From: CAWCQC01 sp963819905
Lineage (GTDB): Bacteria; Actinomycetota; Thermoleophilia; Gaiellales; Gaiellaceae
Length of the DNA stretch: 64,000 bases
Direction: 5' to 3'
Assembly: GCA_963819905.1 (NCBI GenBank)
Contig: CAWFXP010000004.1
Location: 10,280-74,279, forward strand
Notes under the pieces: model-generated
Database searches by the model: none
What the model saw: the letters and a program-made list of their open reading frames with translations, nothing else
What the model was told of the DNA's origin: nothing
In this document: piece after piece, positions 35,938 to 43,805 of the stretch
Layout: every line of letters begins with the position of its first letter
Position numbering within the stretch: the first letter of the stretch is position 1
Made by a program: the position numbers and the translations under genes

Positions 35938-36495
35938 GTGGATCGCTCGGCAACGCCCGCGGTCGCGCCACCGCTCTCCCAGCTTCCGAACGCGCTGACG
36001 CTCGCCCGGTTCGCGCTCATCCCGCTGTTCGTCGTGCTCGTGCTCCGCTCCGACGAGGGCTACACGATCGCCGGTGCAGCCGTCTTCGCTGCCGCCGGCA
36101 TCACCGACCAGATCGACGGCTTCCTCGCAAGGCGCTGGCACGTGGAGTCCGAGTTCGGGAAGCTCGCCGACCCGCTGGCCGACCGGCTCATGATCGATGC
36201 CGCGATCGTCCTCCTCTGGCTGGAGGGACGTCTTCCCTGGCCGGCGCTCGCGATCATCCTGGTCCGGGACGTGGTGCTCGTGGGGGGGTCACGGTACGCC
36301 ATGAAGCGAGGCTATGAGTTCGAGGTGAGCTTTCTGGGTAAGGCCGCGACATGGATCCTGTACGCCGCGATCGTGCTCATCCTCGCGACGCCGGCGGGGA
36401 CTGACTGGCCCCTCGCGATCTTCTGGGTGGGAGTGGGAATGGCCGTCGTCGCGGGCGCGGGCTACGTCCTGCGGGTCTGGCGGGAGGTGCGATGA
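35938..36495 (+). CDS. CDP-alcohol phosphatidyltransferase family membrane enzyme
   Basis: A 185-residue integral membrane enzyme. The full family motif is visible, starting TDQIDGFLARRW and ending GKLADPLADRLMI, with all the metal-binding Asp residues. It moves a phosphatidyl group from CDP-diacylglycerol to an alcohol. Similarity in size suggests PgsA (glycerol 3-phosphate acceptor), but acceptor choice cannot be read from the motif. The GTG start follows a divergent hutF, and the stop overlaps the nucleotidyltransferase start by four bases. Confidence 0.88.
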   Translation: MDRSATPAVAPPLSQLPNALTLARFALIPLFVVLVLRSDEGYTIAGAAVFAAAGITDQIDGFLARRWHVESEFGKLADPLADRLMIDAAIVLLWLEGRLPWPALAIILVRDVVLVGGSRYAMKRGYEFEVSFLGKAATWILYAAIVLILATPAGTDWPLAIFWVGVGMAVVAGAGYVLRVWREVR

Positions 36496-39005
36496 AGGCG
36501 GTCGTCATGGCCGGGGGAGAGGGGACGCGCCTGCGGCCGCTGACCTCGAACCAGCCCAAGCCGATGGTGCCGATCGTCGGGCGGCCGTGCATGGAGCACA
36601 TCGTCAACCTCCTCAAGGAGCACGACATCGAGGACATCGTGGTGACCCTCGCGTTCATGCCCCAGGCGATCCGGACGTACTTCGGCGACGGGGAGCCCTA
36701 CGGCGTGCGCATGCGCTACTCGGTCGAGGAATCGCCTGCCGGGACGGCCGGTTCGGTGCGTCTCGCCGCAGACGAGCTCGACGACACGTTCGTGGTCATC
36801 TCGGGCGACGCGCTCTGCGACGTCGATCTCTCCGAGCTCGTCGCGGCGCATCGCCGCCACGAAGCCTCAGTGACGATCGGCTTGAAGAGCGTCGAGAACC
36901 CGCTCGAGTTCGGCATCGTCGTCTGCGACGAGGACGGCCGCATCGAGCGCTTCCTCGAGAAGCCCTCCTGGGGGCAGGTCTTCTCGGACACGATCAACAC
37001 CGGGATCTACGTGCTCGAGCCGGAGGTGCTCCGGCACGTCCCCGAGGATCGCCCGTTCGACTTCTCGAAGGAGCTCTTCCCGCTCCTGCTCGAGATGGGA
37101 CGACCGCTGTACGGACACGTGATGGACGGCTACTGGCAGGACATCGGCAACCTCGACCAGTTCCGGCAGGCCAACTTCGACGCGCTCGACGAACGGATCA
37201 GGCTCGACGTGCCGGGGATCCGGCTGCGCGGCAACATCTGGCTCGGCGAGGGCGTCGAGCTCGACATCGAGCGGATCGAGGGCCCGGCCTTCGTGGGGAA
37301 CTACTGCCGGATCAACTCGACCGCGTCCGTCGGCCCCTACGCCGTGCTCGCCTCGGGCGTCACGGTTCGCGAGCACGCCTCGGTGACGCGGGCGGTGGTC
37401 GATGCCGAGACCTACGTCGGCCGGAGCGTGATGGTCGACGGCGCGACCGTCGGACGCTCGTGCGACCTGCGCGCGCACGCGCGAATCCACGAGGGAGCCG
37501 CGATCGGCGACGACTGCACGCTCGGGCAGGAGAGCGTCGTCATGCCCGGGATCCGGATCTACCCGTTCAAGGAGGTCGAGTCGGGCACGGTCGTCGATCG
37601 CAACGTGATCTGGGAATCGCGCGCCGCGTCGGCTCTCGGCGGGTCCGCCACGATGTCGGGCCTGGTCAACGTCGACCTCACGCCGGAGGTTGCTCTCAGG
37701 CTCGGGATGGCGCTCGGCACCACGCTGAGGCGCGGGTCGCGCGTCGTCGCCAGCCGCTCCCAGCAGCCTGCGTGCAGGCTGGTGAAGCGGGCGCTCATCG
37801 CCGGCATCTCGTCGACGGGCGTCCACGTCGAGGATCTCCGCGTGGCGCCCGCCGCCGTCAACCGCCATCTGCTCAAGTCGACAGGCGTGGATGCCGGCAT
37901 CCACGTGCGGCCGAGCGAGGCCGACCCCGAGGCGGTGCAGATGGAGATCTTCGAGCCTCCAGGCATCCAGGCGACGCCGTCCTTCCAGAAGGAGGTCGCG
38001 AAGCATCTCACCCGCCAGGAGTTCCGCCGCGCGTCCTACGCCGACCTCGGCGATCTCTTCTTCCCCTCCAGGGCCGCGGAAACGTACGTCGCCGACCTGC
38101 TCGCGACGCTCGACGTGGCGGCGATCCAGGCACGGGGATTCCGCATCGTCGTCGACTACACCTATTCGTCCGCCTCGCTCATCCTGCCACTCGTCCTCGG
38201 CCCGCTCGAGGTCGAGGCGATTGCGTCGCGCTCGCACCTCGCCGGCCGACCGGTCCCGCCCGAGACGGCGCTCGCGGAGTCGCTGACGGAGGTCAAACGG
38301 CTGGTCACGGCGGTCGGCGCGGACTTCGGCGCGGTCATCGACCACGCCGGTGAGCGGATGTACCTCGTCGACGAGCAGGCCCGGGAGGTACCGCTCGAGC
38401 AGGAGCTGCTCTTGCTCGTGTCGCTCCTCAGCGCGAACGGCCACGAGGGATCGCTTGCGTTCCCGATCACGACCACGAGCCTCGTCGAGCGCATCGCCGC
38501 CGGCCGCGGGCTCGAGGTTCGCCGGACACCCGCCTCGCTCTCGGCGCTCACCCTCGCCGCGGCCCAGGAGGGCACGCTCTTCGCCGGGGCGGTCGGCGGT
38601 GGCTTCGTCTTCCCCCGCTTCCTGCCCGCCTACGACGCGGTCGCGAGCGTCGCGAACCTGCTCCAGCTGCTCGCACCGGTCGAACGACCCCTCTCCCAGC
38701 TCGTCGACGAGCTGCCGCAGTCGACGGTGGTGCACCGCCAGGTGCGGTGTCCGTGGGCGTTCAAGGGGACCGTCATGCGGGTCCTGACCGAACAGATGAA
38801 GGGGATGGAGACAGATCTCCTCGACGGGATCAAGATCTTCAGCGAGCGTGGCTGGTCGCAGGTCGTCCCCGACCCGGACGAGCCACTCGTGCACGTCTAC
38901 GCCGAGGGTGACACCCCCGAGGAGGCCTCGAGGCTCGAGGCCGAGCTGCGGGGAACCGTGGAGGAGATCATCGCCGGCGAGGAGGAAGCAGCCGCTCGGG
39001 CGTGA
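36492..39005 (+). CDS. Sugar-1-phosphate nucleotidyltransferase fused to a phosphomannomutase-like domain
   Basis: An 837-residue protein. Residues 1-235 are a nucleotidyltransferase (VVMAGGEGTRLRPLT, PKPMVPIVGRP) that by family makes GDP-mannose or a related NDP-sugar. Residues about 250-370 are hexapeptide left-handed beta-helix repeats. The remainder follows the phosphohexomutase fold, but the catalytic serine loop (TASHNP type) is replaced by GIHVRPSEADPEA near residue 467, so mutase activity is doubtful. Similar 830-residue proteins occur widely in actinobacteria, often labelled mannose-1-phosphate guanylyltransferase. It could supply the glycan locus at 44-64 kb. The ATG overlaps the upstream stop (ATGA). 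Confidence 0.88.
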   Translation: MKAVVMAGGEGTRLRPLTSNQPKPMVPIVGRPCMEHIVNLLKEHDIEDIVVTLAFMPQAIRTYFGDGEPYGVRMRYSVEESPAGTAGSVRLAADELDDTFVVISGDALCDVDLSELVAAHRRHEASVTIGLKSVENPLEFGIVVCDEDGRIERFLEKPSWGQVFSDTINTGIYVLEPEVLRHVPEDRPFDFSKELFPLLLEMGRPLYGHVMDGYWQDIGNLDQFRQANFDALDERIRLDVPGIRLRGNIWLGEGVELDIERIEGPAFVGNYCRINSTASVGPYAVLASGVTVREHASVTRAVVDAETYVGRSVMVDGATVGRSCDLRAHARIHEGAAIGDDCTLGQESVVMPGIRIYPFKEVESGTVVDRNVIWESRAASALGGSATMSGLVNVDLTPEVALRLGMALGTTLRRGSRVVASRSQQPACRLVKRALIAGISSTGVHVEDLRVAPAAVNRHLLKSTGVDAGIHVRPSEADPEAVQMEIFEPPGIQATPSFQKEVAKHLTRQEFRRASYADLGDLFFPSRAAETYVADLLATLDVAAIQARGFRIVVDYTYSSASLILPLVLGPLEVEAIASRSHLAGRPVPPETALAESLTEVKRLVTAVGADFGAVIDHAGERMYLVDEQAREVPLEQELLLLVSLLSANGHEGSLAFPITTTSLVERIAAGRGLEVRRTPASLSALTLAAAQEGTLFAGAVGGGFVFPRFLPAYDAVASVANLLQLLAPVERPLSQLVDELPQSTVVHRQVRCPWAFKGTVMRVLTEQMKGMETDLLDGIKIFSERGWSQVVPDPDEPLVHVYAEGDTPEEASRLEAELRGTVEEIIAGEEEAAARA

Positions 39006-39039
39006 ACCCTCAAGGGGAGGTTGAAGGACTTCGAGCCTC

Positions 39040-39381
39040 ATGCTTTACTTGAGGCAGAGCCGTCTCAATCGCCGATCGAAAGTGGGAGCTCCAGTGGAAG
39101 CACTTCCAGATCTCGCTACCGTTTCCGACGCCGAGCTGCGCGACCTGATCCGCTCGCTCCTGGCCGAAGAGCAGGAAATCTCGTATCGCCGCAGGATTCT
39201 CCACGGCAAGATCGACATCCTCCGTGCGGAGCTCGTCTCGCGCCTGCACAAGCAGGTGGAGGAGGGGGAGAGCCCGCTCCGGGAGGTCGACCTCGGCAAG
39301 CTGACCGAGATCCTCGCCGTGAAGGCCGCGCCGCGGATGACGAGCGAGGAGCTCGATGCGCTGGGCGAGGGAGCCGGCTGA
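39040..39381 (+). CDS. RsiG-like anti-sigma factor with single c-di-GMP motif
   Basis: A 113-residue helical protein (or 95 residues from GTG 39094). Known RsiG binds sigma-WhiG when loaded with cyclic di-GMP, through the pattern E-x3-S-x2-R-x3-Q-x3-D on a coiled coil. Here E44, S48, R51, H55 and D59 fit that spacing, with His in the Gln position. LRDLIRSLLAEEQEISYRRR and KIDILRAELVSRL form the helices. Streptomyces RsiG has two motif copies; this has one, like the Rubrobacter form that works as a homodimer. No whiG-type sigma gene is in the window. It leads directly into the FHA gene. Confidence 0.75.
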   Translation: MLYLRQSRLNRRSKVGAPVEALPDLATVSDAELRDLIRSLLAEEQEISYRRRILHGKIDILRAELVSRLHKQVEEGESPLREVDLGKLTEILAVKAAPRMTSEELDALGEGAG

Positions 39382-39840
39382 TTGTACGTCCACTGCCCCG
39401 AGTGCGGCTTCCAGAACCTCGAGGCGGCGCGGTTCTGCGAGAAGTGCGGAGCACCGCTGATCCCCGACGAGACGGGAGATCAGACGCTGTCCTCGCTGCT
39501 CCCGGACGACGACGAGAACGGCTCGTCGGAGGGGGAGGTGGCGGTCGAGGGGACGGCGCTGATCGTGCGCTCCGGGGCCGGCCGGCCGGGCGAGACGTAC
39601 GCACTCGAGCGTGATCGCTTCACGATCGGCCGCTCGCCGGAGGCGGACATCTTCCTCGACGACGTCACGGTCTCGCGACGGCACGCGCGCCTCCTCCGCC
39701 GGGCCGGCGGCTTCTCGATCGAAGACGAGGGATCCTTGAACGGCACGTACGTAAACCGGCGGCGAGTCGACTCGAAGATCCTCGAGGACGGTGACGAGGT
39801 GCAGATCGGCAAGTACAAGCTGACCTTCTTGGAGCGCTAG
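39382..39840 (+). CDS. Zinc-ribbon FHA-domain protein
   Basis: A 152-residue cytoplasmic protein. The N-terminus is a zinc ribbon (CPECGFQNLEAARFCEKCG), then an acidic linker of about 35 residues. A complete FHA domain follows: FTIGRSPEADIFL, VSRRHARLLRR and GSLNGTYVNRRRV, which binds phosphothreonine peptides. Gene order with a MerR regulator equals GarA/OdhI-type neighbourhoods in actinobacteria, but the usual N-terminal ETT phosphorylation motif is absent and the zinc ribbon takes its place. The start is TTG at 39382, directly after the previous stop. Confidence 0.85.
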   Translation: MYVHCPECGFQNLEAARFCEKCGAPLIPDETGDQTLSSLLPDDDENGSSEGEVAVEGTALIVRSGAGRPGETYALERDRFTIGRSPEADIFLDDVTVSRRHARLLRRAGGFSIEDEGSLNGTYVNRRRVDSKILEDGDEVQIGKYKLTFLER

Positions 39841-39843
39841 GCA

Positions 39844-40548
39844 ATGGCCACGGTCTCCGAGGCGCGCACCGCGCGGCCGCTGACGATCGGCGCGGTGTGC
39901 CGCCGCCTGAAGGAGGAGTTCCCGGACATCTCGATCTCGAAGATCCGCTACCTCGAGGATCAGGGCCTCCTTCAGCCGCAACGCACGCACGGCGGCTATC
40001 GCCTCTTCGCCGAGGACGACGTGGAGCGGCTGCGCAAGATCCTGCGGCTCCAGCGGGACGAGTTCCTGCCCCTGCGCGTCATCAGGGAGGAGCTCACCGC
40101 GCCCGGTAAGGCTCGGCGCGACCGGCACAAGGGAACCGGCGCGGGCCTGCGGTCGCGGCTCCGGACGCCGCTCATCGGCTTCGAGGAGCTGTGCGAACGT
40201 TCCCGGGCCAATCCCGACTTCGTACGCGAGCTGGCGGACTACCAGCTCATCGAGTCCGTCAGCGAGGGTGAGGGCACCGGCTTCCCGGAGTCGGACGTCG
40301 ACGTCGTCGCGACCTGTGCTCGGCTCGGCCAGTACGGCATCGAACCGCGCGTCCTCCGGAAACTGCGGACGAACGCGGACAACGAGGCCGGCCTGCTCGA
40401 GCAGGTCGTCGCTCCGTACCTGCACGCACGCAGCCCGGAACGCCGCCAGGCAGGGCTCGACGATCTCGAGAAGCTGGCAGGGCTCTCGCTCGAGCTGTCG
40501 CAACTCCTGTTCTGGCGCTCTCTGCGCTCGCTCGTCGGGCGCCCGTGA
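39844..40548 (+). CDS. MerR-family regulator (FtsR-like)
   Basis: A 234-residue regulator. The winged helix-turn-helix reads LTIGAVCRRLKEEFPDISIS, IRYLEDQGLLQPQRTHGGYR and DVERLRKILRLQRDEFLPL. The helical C-terminal half ends in SLELSQLLFWRSLRSLV. The actinobacterial FtsR/Rv1828 group, which sits beside the GarA-type FHA gene, activates ftsZ and other division genes; this protein has the same position and size. Direct targets are not visible. The stop overlaps the apt start by four bases. Confidence 0.85.
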   Translation: MATVSEARTARPLTIGAVCRRLKEEFPDISISKIRYLEDQGLLQPQRTHGGYRLFAEDDVERLRKILRLQRDEFLPLRVIREELTAPGKARRDRHKGTGAGLRSRLRTPLIGFEELCERSRANPDFVRELADYQLIESVSEGEGTGFPESDVDVVATCARLGQYGIEPRVLRKLRTNADNEAGLLEQVVAPYLHARSPERRQAGLDDLEKLAGLSLELSQLLFWRSLRSLVGRP

Positions 40549-41066
40549 CCGTCGATCTCGAGGCGAAGATCCGCGACGTCCCCGACTTCCCGCGACCCGG
40601 GATCGTCTTCAAGGACATCATGCCGCTCCTCGCCGACCCCGCGGCCCTCTACGAGGCCGTCGAGCGGCTGGCGGCGTTCGCCGAGCCCCGGCAGCCGGAC
40701 TACGTGCTCGGCGCGGAGTCGCGCGGGTTCATCCTCGGCGGCGCGCTCGCTCTACGCCTCGGCTGCGGCTTCATCGCAGCCCGCAAGCCCGGCAAGCTGC
40801 CTTGGCGCACCGTGAGCGTCGAGTATGCGCTCGAGTACGGGGTGGACAGCCTCGAGGTCCAGGAGGACGCGATCGCACCGGGTGCCCGCGTCCTCGTCCA
40901 CGACGACGTCATCGCCACCGGCGGAACGGCGAAGGCGAAGGTCGAGCTCGTAGAACAGCTCGGCGGCGAGGTCGTCGGCGTCGCGTTCCTCGTCGAGCTC
41001 GGTTACCTCAACGGGCGCGACCAGCTGCCGGGCCGCGACGTCTTCGCGGTCGTGCGTTATCGCTGA
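40545..41066 (+). CDS. apt: Adenine phosphoribosyltransferase
   Basis: Salvages adenine to AMP with PRPP. IRDVPDFPRPGIVFKDIMPL is the family start, GAESRGFILGGALALRLG follows, and the PRPP loop is VLVHDDVIATGGTAKA. RKPGKLPWRTVSVEYALEYG covers the flexible catalytic loop. It is 173 residues from GTG 40545. It overlaps the MerR gene. Confidence 0.95.
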   Translation: MTVDLEAKIRDVPDFPRPGIVFKDIMPLLADPAALYEAVERLAAFAEPRQPDYVLGAESRGFILGGALALRLGCGFIAARKPGKLPWRTVSVEYALEYGVDSLEVQEDAIAPGARVLVHDDVIATGGTAKAKVELVEQLGGEVVGVAFLVELGYLNGRDQLPGRDVFAVVRYR

Positions 41067-41093
41067 CCGCCGCGTCCGTCACACTGAGAGCTG

Positions 41094-41726
41094 GTGTACG
41101 ACGGGTTGACGGCTCGCTACACGTTCTCCTGTCCCTCGGGGACGGAGGCCTCGGTGCGGCTGTCGGCCTTCCGGGCTCTCGAGCGGGTGCCGGGAACGGC
41201 GCGGCCGGCGGTGTTCGAGGTCAGGTTCGCGTGCCCGTGCGGCGGAGATCATCCGGGTCTCGTCACGCACGACGAGCTCGACTGGGCGCCGGTCGCCGGC
41301 TCGTCTGCCCGCTTTCTGGACGTGATGAGCGGCCGAACCGGCTCGGCGGACGCTGAGCTCCGCGAGGAGGCAGCCCACCGGATCCGGCAAGGGCGCTGGC
41401 CCTGGGCGTTCTGGTGCGTCGCCGAGGAGTGCGCGCGGCCGGTCTTCCCCTCGGCCTTCCGCGTCCTCGCCCCCCGGGACGAACGGATGCTCGTCGCGGT
41501 CCGCTGCCCCTCGTGCGGTACCACGTCGGTGAACGTGGTCTCGCGCGAGCACCTCGACCTGCCCTACTGCTCCGACACGGCGGTCGACGTGCTCGACCAG
41601 GTGTTCGATGCGACGGGGGAGGAGAGTCTCGACGGCCTGGCTGCCGAGCTGCGGGCGGGCCCGTTCTCGTGCACGCGGCACGAGTTGCGCGAAGGGGGAG
41701 AGCGCGGTCACTCGCGCCAGGGATGA
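41094..41726 (+). CDS. Cysteine-rich hypothetical protein
   Basis: A 210-residue soluble protein from GTG 41094. Three paired-cysteine sites stand out: CPCGGDH near residue 44, CVAEECARPVFP near 104, and CPSCGTTSVNVVSREH near 138. They suggest zinc binding across a split ribbon. There is no signal peptide or membrane segment. I do not recognise the family and no function is proposed. It stands alone after apt, and its last 18 coding bases are part of a tandem repeat (41709-41747). Confidence 0.65.
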   Translation: MYDGLTARYTFSCPSGTEASVRLSAFRALERVPGTARPAVFEVRFACPCGGDHPGLVTHDELDWAPVAGSSARFLDVMSGRTGSADAELREEAAHRIRQGRWPWAFWCVAEECARPVFPSAFRVLAPRDERMLVAVRCPSCGTTSVNVVSREHLDLPYCSDTAVDVLDQVFDATGEESLDGLAAELRAGPFSCTRHELREGGERGHSRQG

Positions 41727-41747
41727 AGACCACTCGCGCCAGGGATG
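41709..41747. repeat. Direct tandem repeat of 17 bases, period 22
   Basis: CACTCGCGCCAGGGATG occurs at 41709-41725 and again at 41731-41747, with five bases between. The first copy ends the cysteine-rich gene (stop TGA 41724-41726); the second is non-coding. It looks like a recent local duplication. Confidence 0.75.
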
Positions 41748-41779
41748 TCAGGGGGGTCCCCGGCGACGATGACTGAGAC

Positions 41780-41995
41780 GTGACCCCTGACGGAGCCGAT
41801 TCAACAATGCGGCCTCTGGGGCGCGGAACCGCGCTTCTGCTCGATCACTGCGCCCGCGTCGAGCGTCTGACGAGCGCCCGCCGGCGGAGCGCACGAGAGC
41901 GCCTCGAGGCCGAGCTCGGATCCGATCTCGCGGAGCGGCTGCTCGGGTCGCTCTGCGGTGACGCGGAGCGCCCGGCTGCGGGCTCACCCGTGTAG
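41780..41995 (+). CDS. Small hypothetical protein
   Basis: A 71-residue frame from GTG 41780 (or ATG 41807). The core LDHCARVERLTSARRRSARE and RLEAELGSDLAERLLGSL is a plausible helical protein with Arg/Glu-rich, GC3-biased codons. There is no known motif. It is convergent with the small membrane protein gene on the minus strand, six bases away. A coding call rests only on frame and codon bias. Confidence 0.4.
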   Translation: MTPDGADSTMRPLGRGTALLLDHCARVERLTSARRRSARERLEAELGSDLAERLLGSLCGDAERPAAGSPV

Positions 41996-42000
41996 CACGC

Positions 42001-42201
42001 TCAGAGCCTGGCCCGGCGCGGATCGTCGCCGAAGAGGACGACGAGGAGGAAGACGACGAACGCCGACAGGGCCGAGGTGATCGCCGAGACACCCATGCCG
42101 ATACCGATCGCGAGCATGAACAGAAAGACGTAGAGGCCGAGCCCGGTTCCCCAGAGGAGGCCCGACGTCTCGCGGCCGACGGCTGGTGCGCGCAGGTGCA
42201 T
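42001..42201 (-). CDS. Small two-helix membrane protein
   Basis: A 66-residue protein from ATG 42201. Two hydrophobic segments are clear: TGLGLYVFLFMLAIGIGMG and SALSAFVVFLLVVLFG, with a basic C-terminus RRARL. I see no family signature. The hydrophobic pattern and short length fit a real membrane miniprotein. Confidence 0.55.
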   Translation of the reverse strand: MHLRAPAVGRETSGLLWGTGLGLYVFLFMLAIGIGMGVSAITSALSAFVVFLLVVLFGDDPRRARL

Positions 42202-42528
42202 CGGGGGGAGACTCTAGACGATGCAGCGCTCGGAGCCCGCCACCGAGCGGCTCCACGAGACCAAAAGGGACCAAGAGTTCGCCGAGCCGGTTGCGCTTTC
42301 GTCCACTCTCCCGGCCGGCCTTCCGCTTCCGCGTACCGCTGCCCGGTAGAGCTTCGACCTACTCACGCCCCGTGCTCGGCGCAAGAGGAAACCTAGGGCA
42401 TTTCCAGACATGATGCAAGCGGCAAAAAGCGAAAAACAACGCAAATTGCGGCCTTTCTTTTTTCCACGAATTTATCCACAGTTTATCGCGAGAACTGTGG
42501 ATCATGTGGAGGAGGGAGGGGGCGGAAG
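42202..42528. other. Non-coding stretch with AT-rich block and DnaA-box-like palindrome
   Basis: No convincing gene lies here. From 42421 to 42480 only 24 of 60 bases are G or C, against about 70% around it. TTATCCACA, the consensus DnaA box, is at 42472-42480. A one-mismatch inverted copy is at 42496-42504, and TTTTCCACG at 42460-42468 is a weaker match. ATCCACAGTT (42474-42483) and AACTGTGGAT (42493-42502) form a perfect 10-base inverted repeat with a 9-base spacer. No T-run follows on either strand, so a terminator is unlikely. Confidence 0.6.
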
Positions 42529-43734
42529 CTAGCGTCCGGCCAGGACGCCGGTCGAGTACTCGCTCCCGGCATTCCAGAGGAGGTAGCCGCCGGTTCCGGC
42601 CCGGCGGGCCGCGTCGATCTGCTCGCGGACGTCGGCCTGGGAATATGTCCGGCCGAGCGTGAAGTCCTGAAGCCAGGGCACGAGGCGCGTGTCCCGGCCC
42701 TCGAGCTTCCGGCGGAAGTCGAGCAGGGCGAAGCTCACGGTTCGTCCCGGGGTGGCCGAGGGGTCGGGGATGTCGTATTCCCCGGACCCGAAGTGGGAGG
42801 GGTACACCATCGGGTAGATGGCGTCGAGGTGCTCGGCGAGGAGGCGCGGACGCTGCCCGATGCCGAGGTCACGGGTCGCGGCAAGGCCGAAGAGGGCTGC
42901 CGACACCTCGACGCCGAGCGGCTTCAGACGGTTCGTCGCGTACTCCACGAAGCTCGCGATGGTCTGCCAGCGGGGCTCCGACCTGCGACCGGCGTAGACC
43001 GCCCCGTCCACGTCGCCGTCGCTCGGGAAGCGGACGTAGTCGAACATGATCTCGTCGAAGCCCGCCCGGGCGGCGGCAACCGCGATGTCGACGTTGTACT
43101 TCCAGACGCGCTGGTCGTAGGGGTTCGTCCAGCCGAGGCCGCCGCTGTTGCGCCAGACGGAGCCGTCGCGCGTCCGGATGGCCAGGCCGGGGCGTGCCTC
43201 CGACAGCCGTGGATCCTCGAAGACGACCACCCGTCCGATCAGGTAGATGCCGGCGGCAGCCGCACGCTTCGCCACGGCCGCAGGGTCGTAGTAGCGTTGC
43301 GCGGCCCTGACGGCGCCGGCGAGAGGAACCGCGCGGGAGCGGAAGGCAACCTCGCCGTTCTCGTCCTTGATGTCGAGCTGCAGGGTGTTGAGGCCGTTCC
43401 TGCGGAGCTTCAGATACTCGCCGAGCTTGCCGGGGACGGAGGCGAGCGCAGCGGTCAGGTGGACGCCGCGGACCTCCTTCGGCGGCCCGGCGGGCTTCGC
43501 CGAGGGCGCCTGCTCGGTCTCGGCGACCGTCGTCGCTCCCGCCTGTGACTCGGCGCCGGAGCCGCCCCCGGTGAAGAGCTTCGCGTTCAGCGCGAGCGCG
43601 ACGACCGCGCCCACGAGGACGGCGAGGATCGCGAGGGAGCGGATCTGGCGCCGCCGGCGGGCGCGCCTTCGGCGCTCTCGGAAGCGGTCGCTCGGATCGA
43701 TCCGTCCCGGGAAGACTGGCGGATCGTTGAACAC
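42529..43734 (-). CDS. Membrane-anchored putative glycoside hydrolase (DUF4015)
   Basis: A 401-residue protein. A basic N-terminus (RERRRRARRRRQ) precedes one membrane helix, SLAILAVLVGAVVALALNA, so the body is outside the cell. A disordered linker leads into a TIM-barrel domain of the DUF4015 group: VRGVHLTAALASVPGK, LNTLQLDIKDENGEV, FDEIMFDYVRFPSDG and PRLLAEHLDAIYPMVYPSHF. The Asp residues in LDIKDE and FDYVRFPSD are candidates for catalysis. Substrate is unknown; relatives are thought to cut polysaccharides. It is flanked on both sides by non-coding DNA with DnaA-box-like sites. Confidence 0.85.
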   Translation of the reverse strand: MFNDPPVFPGRIDPSDRFRERRRRARRRRQIRSLAILAVLVGAVVALALNAKLFTGGGSGAESQAGATTVAETEQAPSAKPAGPPKEVRGVHLTAALASVPGKLGEYLKLRRNGLNTLQLDIKDENGEVAFRSRAVPLAGAVRAAQRYYDPAAVAKRAAAAGIYLIGRVVVFEDPRLSEARPGLAIRTRDGSVWRNSGGLGWTNPYDQRVWKYNVDIAVAAARAGFDEIMFDYVRFPSDGDVDGAVYAGRRSEPRWQTIASFVEYATNRLKPLGVEVSAALFGLAATRDLGIGQRPRLLAEHLDAIYPMVYPSHFGSGEYDIPDPSATPGRTVSFALLDFRRKLEGRDTRLVPWLQDFTLGRTYSQADVREQIDAARRAGTGGYLLWNAGSEYSTGVLAGR

Positions 43735-43779
43735 GAGAACCTGGAACGCTACGCGGGCGGCCCCTCATTCGCAAGGTGC

Positions 43780-43805
43780 TGTGGAAAACCTCCGGTTGTG
43801 GAAAA
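43780..43805. promoter_or_regulatory. Two DnaA-box-like sites upstream of the DUF4015 gene
   Basis: TGTGGAAAA occurs at 43780-43788 and 43797-43805, a spacing of 17 bases. Each is the reverse complement of TTTTCCACA, which fits the relaxed DnaA box. They lie in the 165-base gap 43735-43899, which I find otherwise empty of genes, and about 46-70 bases before the start of the DUF4015 gene. Confidence 0.45.

Noticed and set aside
41747..41791. GTCAGGGG ... CCCCTGAC inverted repeat as a terminator
   Set aside because: The loop is about 29 bases and no T-run follows; likely chance in GC-rich sequence.
42202..42528. Main replication origin (oriC)
   Set aside because: No dnaA, dnaN, gyrB, rpmH or parAB gene is near; only a box cluster can be supported.
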